Assembly: GCA_965219165.1 (NCBI GenBank)
Contig: CBDCMW010000002.1
Location: forward strand, 2,666,001-2,730,000
DNA from: Aldehydirespirator sp965219165
GTDB taxonomy: Bacteria > Actinomycetota > Acidimicrobiia > Acidimicrobiales > Aldehydirespiratoraceae
DNA length: 64,000 nucleotides
Reading direction: 5' to 3'
The position numbers and the translations under genes are program-made. Below are positions 50,906 to 59,624 of the stretch, one piece after another; position 1 is the stretch's first letter, and every line of letters starts with the position of its first letter. The notes beneath the pieces are model-generated. The model saw only the letters and a program-made list of their open reading frames with translations. It was not told the DNA's origin and did no database searches.

Positions 50906-52101
50906 ATCACTCCGGTCATCAGCGCCACGTAGTAGGTGGCAGGCAGTGAGAACAGCATCGCGTCGAAGCGGTCCAGGATCCCGCCATGGCCCGGAAGCAG
51001 CGAGCCCATGTCCTTGATGTCGAGGTCGCGCTTGAGCATGGACTCGACCAGATCGCCGACGGGCGCGGCCACCGCCACCACCACCGACAGCAGGACCGCG
51101 TCCCAGAAGCTGCCTGGGCTGGCGGCCACGGGCGCGGGCATTCCCGCCAGCCCCATGATCACGCCGACCGCGACGGTGACGACGGCTCCGCCGACTAGCC
51201 CCTCCAGCGTCTTGTTCGGGCTGGCTCTGGACAGCGGGGTTCGACCGGCGGCCCTGCCGATCGCCATCGCGCTCACATCGTGCGCGACGGTCAGAACGAT
51301 GGCCGCCGTGATCAGCCCGGTGCCGTGGGTCGGGATCTTCAGCATCAGCGCAGCATGCGCGCCGAGCACCCCGATGTAGGCCACGGCGAAGACCGTCACC
51401 GCCAGACCCCGCATCGGCCCTTCGACCCCTACCCCTGTGAGATACCACAACCCCCCGAACACCACCGTGAGCACCAGCACCACCACGATCGCGTCCATGC
51501 CGCGCCAGTACGCCGCGAGCGGCATGGTCACCACTCCGGCCAGCCCCAGCACCACGGCCGGCTGATACCCGGCGACCCGCACCGCGCTGAGCAGCTCCAC
51601 GGCAGCTAGGCCGAGTACAACAGTTGCCACGACCAGCGCCAACGCCGGACCGACCTGCAAGGCCACGAGAATCACGGCCGACAGGAAGACGCCCACGAGG
51701 ACCGCCATCGGCATGTCCCGTTCGGCCGCGACCACCGGCGTCGAGCCAGTGCCCGGCACCCCGGAGGACACCGCCTGGTCCTCGTAGCCGAAGAAGTCCT
51801 CGTCGCCTAGGGCGGCACCCACCGGCTCACTGGGCTCCATGGGCGGCAGAGCGTCCTCGGGGTCCTCCCACTGGGGTGCGGAGGTGTGGTCGGTCCACAC
51901 TCCCAGCTCCTGGGGGTCAGCCTCCTCCAGCCTCGGCTCGGACGCGGTCAGCGGCGGCGACGCGGGGACACCCGGCTCACTCCAGGCGGGCTCGCCATGC
52001 TCGTCGCCGAACACTGACCGTCCGGCCACAACGCCCGTATCGTCGTCGAGCGCGTCCCTCTCGGCGGAGTCGAGTTCTCCGAAGTCGTCCTGCTCGCTCA
52101 C
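50902..52101 (-). CDS. cdsA: Phosphatidate cytidylyltransferase
   Basis: Makes CDP-diacylglycerol for phospholipid synthesis. After an acidic, disordered N-terminal 130 residues come about eight membrane segments and the family signature SMLKRDLDIKDMG followed by PGHGGILDRFDAM. ATG is absent; GTG at 52101 has GGAG seven bases upstream. The acidic N-terminal extension is not part of the enzyme and may interact with partners. Confidence 0.95.
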   Translation of the reverse strand: MSEQDDFGELDSAERDALDDDTGVVAGRSVFGDEHGEPAWSEPGVPASPPLTASEPRLEEADPQELGVWTDHTSAPQWEDPEDALPPMEPSEPVGAALGDEDFFGYEDQAVSSGVPGTGSTPVVAAERDMPMAVLVGVFLSAVILVALQVGPALALVVATVVLGLAAVELLSAVRVAGYQPAVVLGLAGVVTMPLAAYWRGMDAIVVVLVLTVVFGGLWYLTGVGVEGPMRGLAVTVFAVAYIGVLGAHAALMLKIPTHGTGLITAAIVLTVAHDVSAMAIGRAAGRTPLSRASPNKTLEGLVGGAVVTVAVGVIMGLAGMPAPVAASPGSFWDAVLLSVVVAVAAPVGDLVESMLKRDLDIKDMGSLLPGHGGILDRFDAMLFSLPATYYVALMTGVI

Positions 52102-52151
52102 TACATCGCTCCTTCCGGCTGGCCGGGTGCGGACCCGGGCCCTGCCCGCGT

Positions 52152-52721
52152 TCACACCTCGAGCAGTTCGCCCTCTTTGCTTGCCAGGGCCTCATCGATC
52201 TGCTGCTCGTGGGCGCGGGTGATGCTGTCGATCTGCTCACCAGCGCGCGCCACGGTGTCGGCGGACACCCCGCCTTCCTTCTCTACGTCTTCCAGATCCT
52301 TGCGGGCTTGGCGGCGCAGGCCGCGCACCCGGTTGCGGGAATCCTCTGCCATCGAGCCCACAAGCCTGGCCAGGTCCCTGCGGCGCTCTTCTGTGAGCGG
52401 TGGGAACGACAGGCGGATGACCCGACCGTCGTTGCTCGGGACCAGCCCGAGCTGGGCTTGCTGGATGGCGCGCTCGACAGCCGTGATGTTGGCGGGATCA
52501 TGGGGGGTGACGATCAGCTGGCTCGCCTCGGGAATGGCGAAGCTGACCAGTTCTCGCATGGCCATCTTCACGCCGTAGGCCTCCACCTGGACCCGCTCCA
52601 GCAGCGCCGAGCTGGCCCTGCCGGTGCGCACGCTGGAGAACTCGCGCTTGGCCGCGGCGACAGCCTCATCCATTCGCTCGCCCGCGTCGGCGATCACCAT
52701 GCCGATCAGCTCCTCGCTCAT
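52152..52721 (-). CDS. frr: Ribosome recycling factor
   Basis: Splits post-termination ribosomes with EF-G. The 189-aa protein shows the full three-helix bundle pattern: SSVRTGRASSALLERVQVEAYG, LIVTPHDPANITAVERAI, GRVIRLSFPPLTEERRRDL and VRGLRRQARKDLE. ATG at 52721 overlaps the pyrH stop (ATGA) with AAGGAG upstream. Confidence 0.97.
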   Translation of the reverse strand: MSEELIGMVIADAGERMDEAVAAAKREFSSVRTGRASSALLERVQVEAYGVKMAMRELVSFAIPEASQLIVTPHDPANITAVERAIQQAQLGLVPSNDGRVIRLSFPPLTEERRRDLARLVGSMAEDSRNRVRGLRRQARKDLEDVEKEGGVSADTVARAGEQIDSITRAHEQQIDEALASKEGELLEV

Positions 52722-53494
52722 GGGCTGCGCTCCTTCTGTGCAACGAGCGTACCCACCTGAGCGCCGTCGAGCAGGGATTGAAAATTGTGGGGTCCCATCA
52801 GATCGAAGACCACGATGGGAAGGCTGTTGTCCATGCACAGCGTGATGGCCGTGGCGTCCATCACCTCCAGCCCCCGGTTCAGCACCTCGAGATACGTGAC
52901 CCGTTCGAGCCGAGTGGCGCCGGAATCGACCTCAGGATCCGCCGTGTAAATTCCGTCCACCCCGCCGTGCGTACCCTTGAGCACCACTTCGGCCTCCACT
53001 TCGGCAGCCCGCAGTGCCGCGGTGGTGTCGGTGGTGAAGAAAGGGTTGCCGGTGCCGCCGGCGAAGATGACCACCCGGCCCTTCTCGAGGTGGCGGATGG
53101 CCCGGCGGCGGATGTAGGGCTCGGCGATCTGTGCCATGTGGATCGCTGACTGCACCCGCGTGGGCTGGCCGAGTTGTTCGAGGGTGTCCTGGAGGGCTAG
53201 GGCGTTCATGACCGTGGCCAGCATCCCCATGTAGTCGGCCTGGGCCCGGTCCATTCCCGCGCCCGCACCCTGGGTGCCCCGCCAGAGGTTCCCGCCTCCC
53301 ACGACGACGGCTATCTCCACGTCGAATACAGCGCCCGCGTCTGCGATGCCGCCGGCGATACGCCGCACGGTGTCGCCGTCTATACCGCCCTCGGATCCGC
53401 CCGCGAACGCCTCTCCCGAGAGCTTCAGCAGCACCCTCCGCCAGCGAGCCGATCGCCGTGCTGGGGCGTTGGCGGCATCGGAGGGGTGGTCCAT
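52718..53494 (-). CDS. pyrH: UMP kinase
   Basis: Phosphorylates UMP to UDP. The 258-aa amino-acid-kinase-fold protein has VLLKLSGEAFAGG, VVVGGGNLWRGTQGAGAGMD, DYMGMLATVMNALALQDTLE and FFTTDTTAALRAAEV. It lies two bases after tsf and overlaps frr, the standard order. Confidence 0.97.
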   Translation of the reverse strand: MDHPSDAANAPARRSARWRRVLLKLSGEAFAGGSEGGIDGDTVRRIAGGIADAGAVFDVEIAVVVGGGNLWRGTQGAGAGMDRAQADYMGMLATVMNALALQDTLEQLGQPTRVQSAIHMAQIAEPYIRRRAIRHLEKGRVVIFAGGTGNPFFTTDTTAALRAAEVEAEVVLKGTHGGVDGIYTADPEVDSGATRLERVTYLEVLNRGLEVMDATAITLCMDNSLPIVVFDLMGPHNFQSLLDGAQVGTLVAQKERSP

Positions 53495-53496
53495 GG

Positions 53497-54285
53497 TCAG
53501 TCGCCGATCATGACCTGCACGAACCGGACGATCGATCCGCCGCCGATGCTGTCCTTGACCGCGGTCTTCTCGCCGTGCAATCCCTGCGCGAGCAGCACGC
53601 GCTCGGCGTACCAGCCTCGCAGCCGTCCGTCCACGATCTTGTCCCAGGCCTTCTCGGGCTTGCCTTCGGCCTTGGTGATCTCCAGGAGCGAGTCCCGCTC
53701 CCGCTCAATCTCGCTGGACGGGATCTCGCTCGCACTCAGGAACTGCGGCTTGGCAAAGGCGACGTGCAGCGCCACTTGGTGCAGCGCGTCGGCAGCGACG
53801 CCGCTGCCCTCCACGACGACGACGTTCACGCCTCGCCCGTCCTGGCGGTGAAGGTACGAGTCGAGGACGTTCCCGTCGGCGGCATGCAGGAGTTCGACCA
53901 CCCCGATTTCGATGTTCTCCTTCAAGACCAGCCTGAGGTCCTCGATCTCGGCCGAGTGCCCGTCGACCGCACCGGGGCCGCCGTCGAGCACGGACTCCGC
54001 GAGGGCCTGCGCCAGCGACGTGAATCCCTCGTTCTTGGCCGAGAAATCGGTTTCGCATTTCAACTGCACCACTGCGGCGGTCTTGCCGTCGCCGGCCACC
54101 GCGACCGCGCCCTGGTCGTTGTCCCGGCCGGTCCGGGCATCGGCTTTGGCCAGGCCCTGCTCCCGCAGGATCTGCCGGGCCGCCTCCATGTCGCCGTCGG
54201 CGGCGGTCAGGGCCCTCTTGGCGTCCATCATCCCCGCGCCGGTGGCGTCTCGCAGCGTCTTCACGTCCCGGGCGCTGACCGCCAT
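53497..54285 (-). CDS. tsf: Elongation factor Ts
   Basis: Nucleotide exchange factor for EF-Tu. The 262-aa protein begins MAVSARDVKTLRDATGAGMM with DAKRALTAADGDMEAA (UBA-like domain) and VVQLKCETDFSAKNEGF (the EF-Tu contact), followed by the dimerisation/C-terminal domain. Its ribosome binding site GAGGAGG is supplied by the last codons (DEED) of rpsB. Confidence 0.96.
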   Translation of the reverse strand: MAVSARDVKTLRDATGAGMMDAKRALTAADGDMEAARQILREQGLAKADARTGRDNDQGAVAVAGDGKTAAVVQLKCETDFSAKNEGFTSLAQALAESVLDGGPGAVDGHSAEIEDLRLVLKENIEIGVVELLHAADGNVLDSYLHRQDGRGVNVVVVEGSGVAADALHQVALHVAFAKPQFLSASEIPSSEIERERDSLLEITKAEGKPEKAWDKIVDGRLRGWYAERVLLAQGLHGEKTAVKDSIGGGSIVRFVQVMIGD

Positions 54286-54286
54286 C

Positions 54287-55468
54287 TCAGTCCTCCTCGT
54301 CCGCTGCGCCAGCGCCGGAGTCGGCAGAATCATCGGCCTCGTCCGCTGCGCCAGCGCCGGAGTCGGCGGAATCATCGGCCTCGTCCGCTGCGCCAGCGCC
54401 GGAGTCGGCAGAATCATCGGCCTCGGCCGAGGTCGCAGTGTCTTCGGTCGCGGCCACCTCCGCTTCCGGCCCCTCCCCGTCGACAGCGTCAGCGTCACCG
54501 TCGGCCGTTGGGGCACCGTCACCGACGGCAGAGGCGTCCTCTTCAGCGGCGGCCGCCTCGGCTTCCGGCCCCTCCCCGTCGACAGCGTCAGCGTTGCCGT
54601 CGGCCGTCGACTCGTCCGCCTCGGCCTCAGCCGCCTTGGCCCCGGCCGCCTTGGCCCCGGCCACGCGGGCCTCGCGGTCAGCGGCCTCAGCGGCCGCCTC
54701 CGCTCGGGCTAGGGCCTGCTGTTCGGCGATCTCCGCCTCGGTCAGAGCGTCGCGGGCGGTGCTTGTGGCCTCCGTGCGCTTCGAATGGATGAACCGTCCC
54801 TCCAGCACGGCGTCGGAGATGACTCGGGCCATGAGCCGCCCGGACCTGATGGCGTCGTCGTTGCCTGGAATCGCGTAGTCCACCAGGTCGGGATCGCAGT
54901 TGGTGTCGACTACCGCGACGATGGGCACGCCGAGCTTGCGGGCCTCGGTGACCGCGATGTACTCCTTCTTGGTGTCGAGGATGAACACCGCTCCGGGGGG
55001 TTCCATCATGTCGCGGATACCGCCCAGGTTGCGCTCGAGCTTGGTCAGCTCTCGTTCCAGCAGCAGCGCCTCCTTCTTGGGCATGGCATCGAACTCGCCC
55101 GAGTCGCGCATGCGCTGGTATTGCTTCATCTTGGCGATCCGCTTGGCGATCGTGTGAAAGTTGGTGAGCATCCCGCCCTGCCACCGCTCATTGACGTAGG
55201 GCATGTTGCAGCGCTCGGCGTAGGACTGCACGGAGTCCTGGGCCTGTTTCTTGGTGCCGATGAACAGGACCATGCCTCCGCCAGCGACGAGGTCCCGAAT
55301 GAAGACGTAGGCGCGCTCGAGATGGGCCAGGGTCTGACGAAGGTCGACTATGTGGATGCCAGCCTTGTCGCCGTGGATGAAGCGTTTCATCTTCGGGTTC
55401 CATCGGCGGGTCTGGTGGCCGAATTGGACCCCGGCCTCCAGCAGTTGCTTCATGGTGACGACAGCCAT
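54287..55468 (-). CDS. rpsB: 30S ribosomal protein S2 with long acidic tail
   Basis: S2 core spans residues 1-235 (MKQLLEAGVQFGHQTRRWNP, FIGTKKQAQDSVQSYAERC, VNERWQGGMLTNFHTIAKRI, VPIVAVVDTNCDPDLVDYAI). The 393-aa total exceeds the usual 250-300: the rest is an Ala/Glu/Asp-rich tail, ending in three exact 14-residue repeats (EADDSADSGAGAAD). Such tails occur in some high-GC actinobacteria but this is long. The gene starts the ribosomal operon; 186 bases of untranslated leader separate it from the M23 gene, with no gene or clear terminator. Confidence 0.96.
   Translation of the reverse strand: MAVVTMKQLLEAGVQFGHQTRRWNPKMKRFIHGDKAGIHIVDLRQTLAHLERAYVFIRDLVAGGGMVLFIGTKKQAQDSVQSYAERCNMPYVNERWQGGMLTNFHTIAKRIAKMKQYQRMRDSGEFDAMPKKEALLLERELTKLERNLGGIRDMMEPPGAVFILDTKKEYIAVTEARKLGVPIVAVVDTNCDPDLVDYAIPGNDDAIRSGRLMARVISDAVLEGRFIHSKRTEATSTARDALTEAEIAEQQALARAEAAAEAADREARVAGAKAAGAKAAEAEADESTADGNADAVDGEGPEAEAAAAEEDASAVGDGAPTADGDADAVDGEGPEAEVAATEDTATSAEADDSADSGAGAADEADDSADSGAGAADEADDSADSGAGAADEED
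54296..54421 (-). repeat. 42-bp tandem repeat in the rpsB tail
   Basis: Three units (54296, 54338, 54380) with a single base difference or two, encoding the 14-residue acidic segment. A longer imperfect repeat (NADAVDGEGPEAE / DADAVDGEGPEAE) precedes it. Confidence 0.95.
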
Positions 55469-55654
55469 GCTTGTTTGCTCTCCCGGTTCTGCGTGGCCCG
55501 CGCCGGACGCCTAGACGACCGGGTGAAGGCGCGGGTTGCGAAGTGATTCAGCGACGCCGCTCGACGCCGCCGGACCCTGACGGGCCAACCCGCGAGTGTA
55601 ACGAGAGCGAAAGGGAGACCCCACCGGCACGGCCGCGGCCCGTCGCCTCGCGTC

Positions 55655-56200
55655 TCACCCACGCCACGACCGCATCGGCACCAGCCGAACTCTCACGCGC
55701 CGCACTCCGATGAAGCTGTCGGGGTCGGTGTAGCTCCCGTCCACCCGCACGCCGAAGTGCAGCCTCTCCCCCGCGATGCCGATCACCGCGCCCACCTCGA
55801 CATAGGTGCCGTCCCGCACGCTGATGCGCTGGAGGTACGAGTACGAGCTGACCACGCCGCCGCCGTGGTCGACGGTCACGTGGAGAGCTCCCGCCACCGC
55901 TCCCGCGAACACGACGGTGCCGGAAGCCGCGGCCCGCACCACCTGGCCGGGCTCGGTGTCGTACTCGACACCGCGGTTGCCGGGACTGTAAGGGTTCTCG
56001 GGCGGGCGGAACGGGTCGATCACCGGCGCGTCGACGGGCGGGCGGAACACGGGCCGTTCGTCGTGGTGCGACAGGGCGCCGGCCGTAGAGGCCAGCGTCG
56101 GTACGGCTAGGGCCATCGCCGCTACCGGCGCGACGAGCAGGCGGGCGGCGAGCTCGCGACGGCGGGCTCGTAGTGGGCGGAACTTGGGTGGGCGCCACAT
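55655..56200 (-). CDS. M23/LytM-like exported protein, catalytically degenerate
   Basis: A 181-aa exported protein: the first 48 residues contain a basic segment and signal peptide (LLVAPVAAMALAVPTLAS). The LytM-like domain has GNRGVEYDTEPGQVVRAAAS, GTVVFAG, LHVTVDHGGGVVSSYSYL and GERLHFGVRVDG. The usual HxxxD motif is NRGVE (His to Asn, Asp to Glu) and the HxH motif is RLH, so zinc binding and peptidoglycan cleavage are improbable. It may act as a structural or regulatory LytM factor. It lies upstream of rpsB. Confidence 0.8.
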   Translation of the reverse strand: MWRPPKFRPLRARRRELAARLLVAPVAAMALAVPTLASTAGALSHHDERPVFRPPVDAPVIDPFRPPENPYSPGNRGVEYDTEPGQVVRAAASGTVVFAGAVAGALHVTVDHGGGVVSSYSYLQRISVRDGTYVEVGAVIGIAGERLHFGVRVDGSYTDPDSFIGVRRVRVRLVPMRSWRG

Positions 56201-56290
56201 GGCACAACTCCCCGGGATGACAGTGTCTCGGGGAAGCGAGGTCCGCGACTGCGGCTGTGTCCACGGCGACCGCTTCGCCAAGGCCGAACC

Positions 56291-56329
56291 GCGGACGGTA
56301 GCCACCATAGAGCGGCAAGCACCGTCCGC
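56291..56329 (-). terminator. Hairpin between gltX and the M23 gene
   Basis: A 9-bp stem (GCGGACGGT / ACCGTCCGC) enclosing a 21-base loop with further pairing. No T-run; may attenuate or protect the transcript. The 237-base gltX-M23 gap has nothing else clear. Confidence 0.45.
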
Positions 56330-56437
56330 AACCGGACCGCCCACCCCGAGCCATTCTGATCGCGAAAACCTGTCATATGCACAGGAAAGCGCGAACAGAC
56401 CAGCGGGGGTTCGGCGAGATGCGCGCTGGCTGACGGG

Positions 56438-57904
56438 TTAAAGCCGTGCGCGGGCGGCGCGGAGGCGGGCGAGCGTGGCTTCTCGGCCCAGCAAGCGCAT
56501 CGGCTCCCACAGGGGCAGCCCCGCGTCGGTCCCGGACAGCGCCACCCGGACCGGGGGCTGCGACCGTACCCGGGCCCCGATGCTCTCGGTCAGCTCGTCG
56601 CCGACGCCCATGACAATGGCCTCCAAGCGCTCGGCGGAGGAGAAGTCGTCGCCAGCCAGGCGAGCCTCGGCGGCCTCCAGCACCTGTGCGGCGGCCCGAC
56701 CCTTGACCATCGCCTTGTGCCAGGCCCGCTCGTCGTAGGCGACATCGGGGCGAAGGATCCAGTCGATCCACCCCGCGGCCTCGCCGAGGCTGGCGATGCG
56801 CTGCTGGATCTCTGAGGCCAGTTCCCTGACCACATGGGTAACCCAGCGCGGCTCCCTGCCTGGAGAGGCAAGGACCTCAAGAACTTCGATGTCATGCATG
56901 TGGTCGGGCCACGGGGCTTCGGGACCGGTGAGGAACGGGTCGGCCCGGTCTGCGAACTGTTCGGGTGTGAGCGCCTTGATGTAGGCGGAGTTGATGTGGT
57001 CCAGGCGGGCCGGATCGAAGAACGCTGCGGCCGGCTTGACCGCGTCGAGGTCGAACAGGGCGACGATCTCGTCCAGCGGGCGGATCTCCACCTCGTCGGG
57101 CGGCCCCCATCCGAGCAGGGCCAGGTAGTTGACCATGGCCTCGGGCAGATAGCCCCCGCGGCGGTAGCTGTCAAGGGCCACATCGTCGCGCCGCTTGGAC
57201 AGCTTCTGGCGCTTGGCGTTGACCAGCAGCGGCAGGTGGGCGTACTGGGGCGGGAGGCCGTAGCCGAGGGCCTGCCACAGCAGCAGCACCCGGGGCGTGG
57301 TGTTGAGCAGATCCTCGCCCCGGATCACATGGGTGATCCCCATGTCGTGGTCGTCCACGGCGTTCGCCAGGTGAAACGTGGGCGAGCCGTCGCCGCGGCG
57401 GATCACGAAGTCCTCCAGCGACTCGTTCGGGAAGCTCACCTGGCCCCGCACGATGTCGTTCACGACAGTGGTGCCGTCGTCGGGGCAGCGGAACCGCACC
57501 ACCACTCCCGGGCCGTCGGTGACGCCGCGGTCACGGGACCAGCCGTGGTAGCCGGCCGGGAGCCCGGCCGCGGCGCAGCGCTCCTCGATATCGGCCCGGG
57601 TCAGGTCGCAGTAGTAGGCCGCGCCGTCGGCCACGAGCCGCTCGATGGCCTCGGAATGCAGGTGGCGGCGCTCGGACTGGAAGTAGGGGCCCGAGTCCCA
57701 GTCGAGGCCCAGCCACCGCAACGGCTCCACGATGGCATCCACATAGGCCTGCGTCTTGAGCGAGGCGTCGGTGTCCTCCACCCGGAGCACCATCTGACCG
57801 CCGTGACGCCGGGCGAACAGCCAGTTGAACAGCGCCGTCCGAGCACTCCCCACATGCAGGAACCCCGTCGGCGCAGGAGCGAACCGAACCCTGGACGAAC
57901 TCAC
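56438..57904 (-). CDS. gltX: Glutamyl-tRNA synthetase
   Basis: Class I synthetase charging tRNA-Glu (and perhaps tRNA-Gln where GatCAB exists). The 488-aa protein begins MSSSRVRFAPAPTGFLHVGS with HVGS as the HIGH motif, has VLRVEDTDAS, DDHDMGITHVIRGEDLLNTT, and KRQKLSKRRDDVAL as the KMSKS loop. C-terminal anticodon-binding helices follow. Convergent or divergent partners: the TM2-like gene starts 119 bases away on the other strand. Confidence 0.97.
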   Translation of the reverse strand: MSSSRVRFAPAPTGFLHVGSARTALFNWLFARRHGGQMVLRVEDTDASLKTQAYVDAIVEPLRWLGLDWDSGPYFQSERRHLHSEAIERLVADGAAYYCDLTRADIEERCAAAGLPAGYHGWSRDRGVTDGPGVVVRFRCPDDGTTVVNDIVRGQVSFPNESLEDFVIRRGDGSPTFHLANAVDDHDMGITHVIRGEDLLNTTPRVLLLWQALGYGLPPQYAHLPLLVNAKRQKLSKRRDDVALDSYRRGGYLPEAMVNYLALLGWGPPDEVEIRPLDEIVALFDLDAVKPAAAFFDPARLDHINSAYIKALTPEQFADRADPFLTGPEAPWPDHMHDIEVLEVLASPGREPRWVTHVVRELASEIQQRIASLGEAAGWIDWILRPDVAYDERAWHKAMVKGRAAAQVLEAAEARLAGDDFSSAERLEAIVMGVGDELTESIGARVRSQPPVRVALSGTDAGLPLWEPMRLLGREATLARLRAARARL

Positions 57905-58023
57905 ACAGCGAGACTACCGACGCCGTCGCGGGCTGCTGTGGCGGGCCAGCGGACGTTGATCTCGGCCAGGGGCGCTCTGCTAGCGTCGCTCAACAGTCCA
58001 CAGCGCACACCAAGGAGCGACCC

Positions 58024-58401
58024 GTGTCTGACATGCCTCCGCCCCCGCCCGACGACTCCGGGCCGTCGTCGCCGCCTCCTCCGCCCCCTGATTCACCGCA
58101 AGGAAACCAGGCTTCAGGGACTCCCCAGAGATTCTCCACGGAATTGGATCCGCACTTGGCGTACATGCCTTTACGGAGCTACGGAGCAATGATGGCTCTG
58201 GCCCTGCTCTTCCCGATCCATTTCTTCTTTCTCCGCAAGGTAGCGCTAGGGGTCGCATATTGGGTAACTGCCCTCGCGGTCGGATGGCTGGTCCTTTTTG
58301 TTCCTCATATTATTTGGTGGTTTATAAATCTATTCCTAGTCAAGGGATGGGTGATCCAATACAATGAGTCCGTGCTGGCAGCACGGAGCCAAGCGCAGTA
58401 G
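58024..58401 (+). CDS. TM2-like small membrane protein with proline-rich N-terminus
   Basis: A 125-aa protein. Residues 1-40 are proline-rich (MSDMPPPPPDDSGPSS), then two hydrophobic segments with the pattern FPIHFFFLRKVALGVAYW and HIIWWFINLFLVKGW, like TM2-domain proteins. GTG start with AAGGAG six bases upstream. Codon use in the membrane part is AT-richer than the surroundings. It shares its proline-rich N-terminus with the next gene. Confidence 0.75.
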   Translation: MSDMPPPPPDDSGPSSPPPPPPDSPQGNQASGTPQRFSTELDPHLAYMPLRSYGAMMALALLFPIHFFFLRKVALGVAYWVTALAVGWLVLFVPHIIWWFINLFLVKGWVIQYNESVLAARSQAQ

Positions 58402-58435
58402 TCGCCAGACATTCGCGAACAGATAGGAGTTCCTC

Positions 58436-59023
58436 GTGTCCGACATACCCCCACCTCCGCCTGACGACTCGGGCTGGTCGTCACAGCCCCCTCCCCCGCC
58501 GGGCGGAGATGCCTACAGCAATCCGCAAGCAGTAACTGGATGGGCCAACATTGGCACTGGCGGGAGCGTCGAACTCGCCAGTCCCGGCGCGCGGCTTGGA
58601 GCCAGAGTCCTGGACTGGATCATCATGATTGTCGCGTTCATCATCCTGTCGATCATCGGTATCGCTTCGGCCGTCGGCGTCGGCTCGACTTCTGAGGACG
58701 AAGCGGCACTGTCGTTCGGTGCGATCCTGGCGATAGCGCTGCTGTTCGCCTTAGTCGGCATCGTCTACGAAGTCACGATGATTGCCGTGAGGGGACAGAC
58801 TCTCGGCAAGATGGCCACAAACATCAGGGTCGTCAGAGCCGACAACGGGCTTGTTCCCGGATGGGGCAAGTCGATCGGACGATGGATCATTCCGGCCGCT
58901 GTCGCCCTCATCCCCCTCATCGGAGGACTCCTGGCGTTACTGGTCTACATCTCGCTGACCTGGGACCGGGCCCGACAGGGCTGGCACGACAAGGCCGCCG
59001 CCACACTCGTCATCAGGGTCTGA
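58436..59023 (+). CDS. RDD family membrane protein
   Basis: A 195-aa protein: proline-rich N-terminus (MSDIPPPPPDDSGWSS), then the RDD domain with ASPGARLGARVLDWIIMIVA, VRGQTLGKMATNIRVV and DRARQGWHDKAAATLVIRV. Three to four membrane segments. The family's role is unclear, perhaps ion or osmolyte transport. GTG start at 58436, AGGAG seven bases upstream. Close spacing (34 bases) suggests one transcript with the TM2-like gene. Confidence 0.88.
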   Translation: MSDIPPPPPDDSGWSSQPPPPPGGDAYSNPQAVTGWANIGTGGSVELASPGARLGARVLDWIIMIVAFIILSIIGIASAVGVGSTSEDEAALSFGAILAIALLFALVGIVYEVTMIAVRGQTLGKMATNIRVVRADNGLVPGWGKSIGRWIIPAAVALIPLIGGLLALLVYISLTWDRARQGWHDKAAATLVIRV

Positions 59024-59060
59024 ACCAGAGCTGGCCTCGGGCTGGCCCCATAGCGGTCGC

Positions 59061-59498
59061 CTAGAGACCGAGCGGGGTGCGCCAGTTCTCGGCGCGGGCA
59101 CCGGCTACTACGGCCGGGGTGCGGCGCAGCGTCTCTTCGGGGACCAACTGGGCCAGGCGCAGCTTGACGCCGTAGCCGTGGTGGCCGGCCGCGCCGGCGA
59201 AGCGGTCCCGGCGCCAGGCCACCAGCCCGGCGTCGGCGTCATCCAGGAAACCGAACAGCTCCAGCGCCAGGCGCAGGTCGTGCATCACCGGGGCCCGGAC
59301 GAACATCGAGGCCCGGCGCAGCGCCACCGCGACGCATCCCGCCAGCGCGTCGTCCTCCCGCTCGCCGTTCGCCAGCACGAGCTGGCCGGCAAAGCGCTGT
59401 GCCAGCTTGAGCGCGTAGCCCTGGTCGGGGCCCTGATGGCCGAGTCCCGGTCCTGCCGGAGCCTCGCCGCCCACCACCTCGCCGGGCCGGTCCGCCAT
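59061..59498 (-). CDS. Hypothetical protein, conserved-looking
   Basis: A soluble 145-aa protein (ATG at 59498; an upstream ATG adds 27 residues). PGLGHQGPDQGYALKLAQRF, LVLANGEREDDALAGCVAVA and VMHDLRLALELFGFLDDAD are helical with conserved-looking polar residues, then LRRTPAVVAGARAENWRTP at the end. No known domain recognised. It lies 126 bases downstream of cimA on the same strand. Confidence 0.6.
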   Translation of the reverse strand: MADRPGEVVGGEAPAGPGLGHQGPDQGYALKLAQRFAGQLVLANGEREDDALAGCVAVALRRASMFVRAPVMHDLRLALELFGFLDDADAGLVAWRRDRFAGAAGHHGYGVKLRLAQLVPEETLRRTPAVVAGARAENWRTPLGL

Positions 59499-59624
59499 CC
59501 AGGGATCGTCCCTCCGGGGCGGCGACCGGTATATGGACGGAGCGTGCTCGGTGGAGGGGACGTGGGACGGTGCGGCCACGAGGCGGCAGCCTAGGGGCCG
59601 CGCGGCTCGAGAACCGCGGCGGTC

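Noticed and set aside
55469..55654. Leader of rpsB as ribosomal-protein-binding RNA
   Set aside because: No convincing conserved S2-leader structure could be recognised by eye.
56201..56437. c-di-AMP (ydaO-type) riboswitch before the M23 gene
   Set aside because: Often present ahead of cell-wall genes in Actinobacteria, but the conserved core could not be found; only a hairpin is visible.
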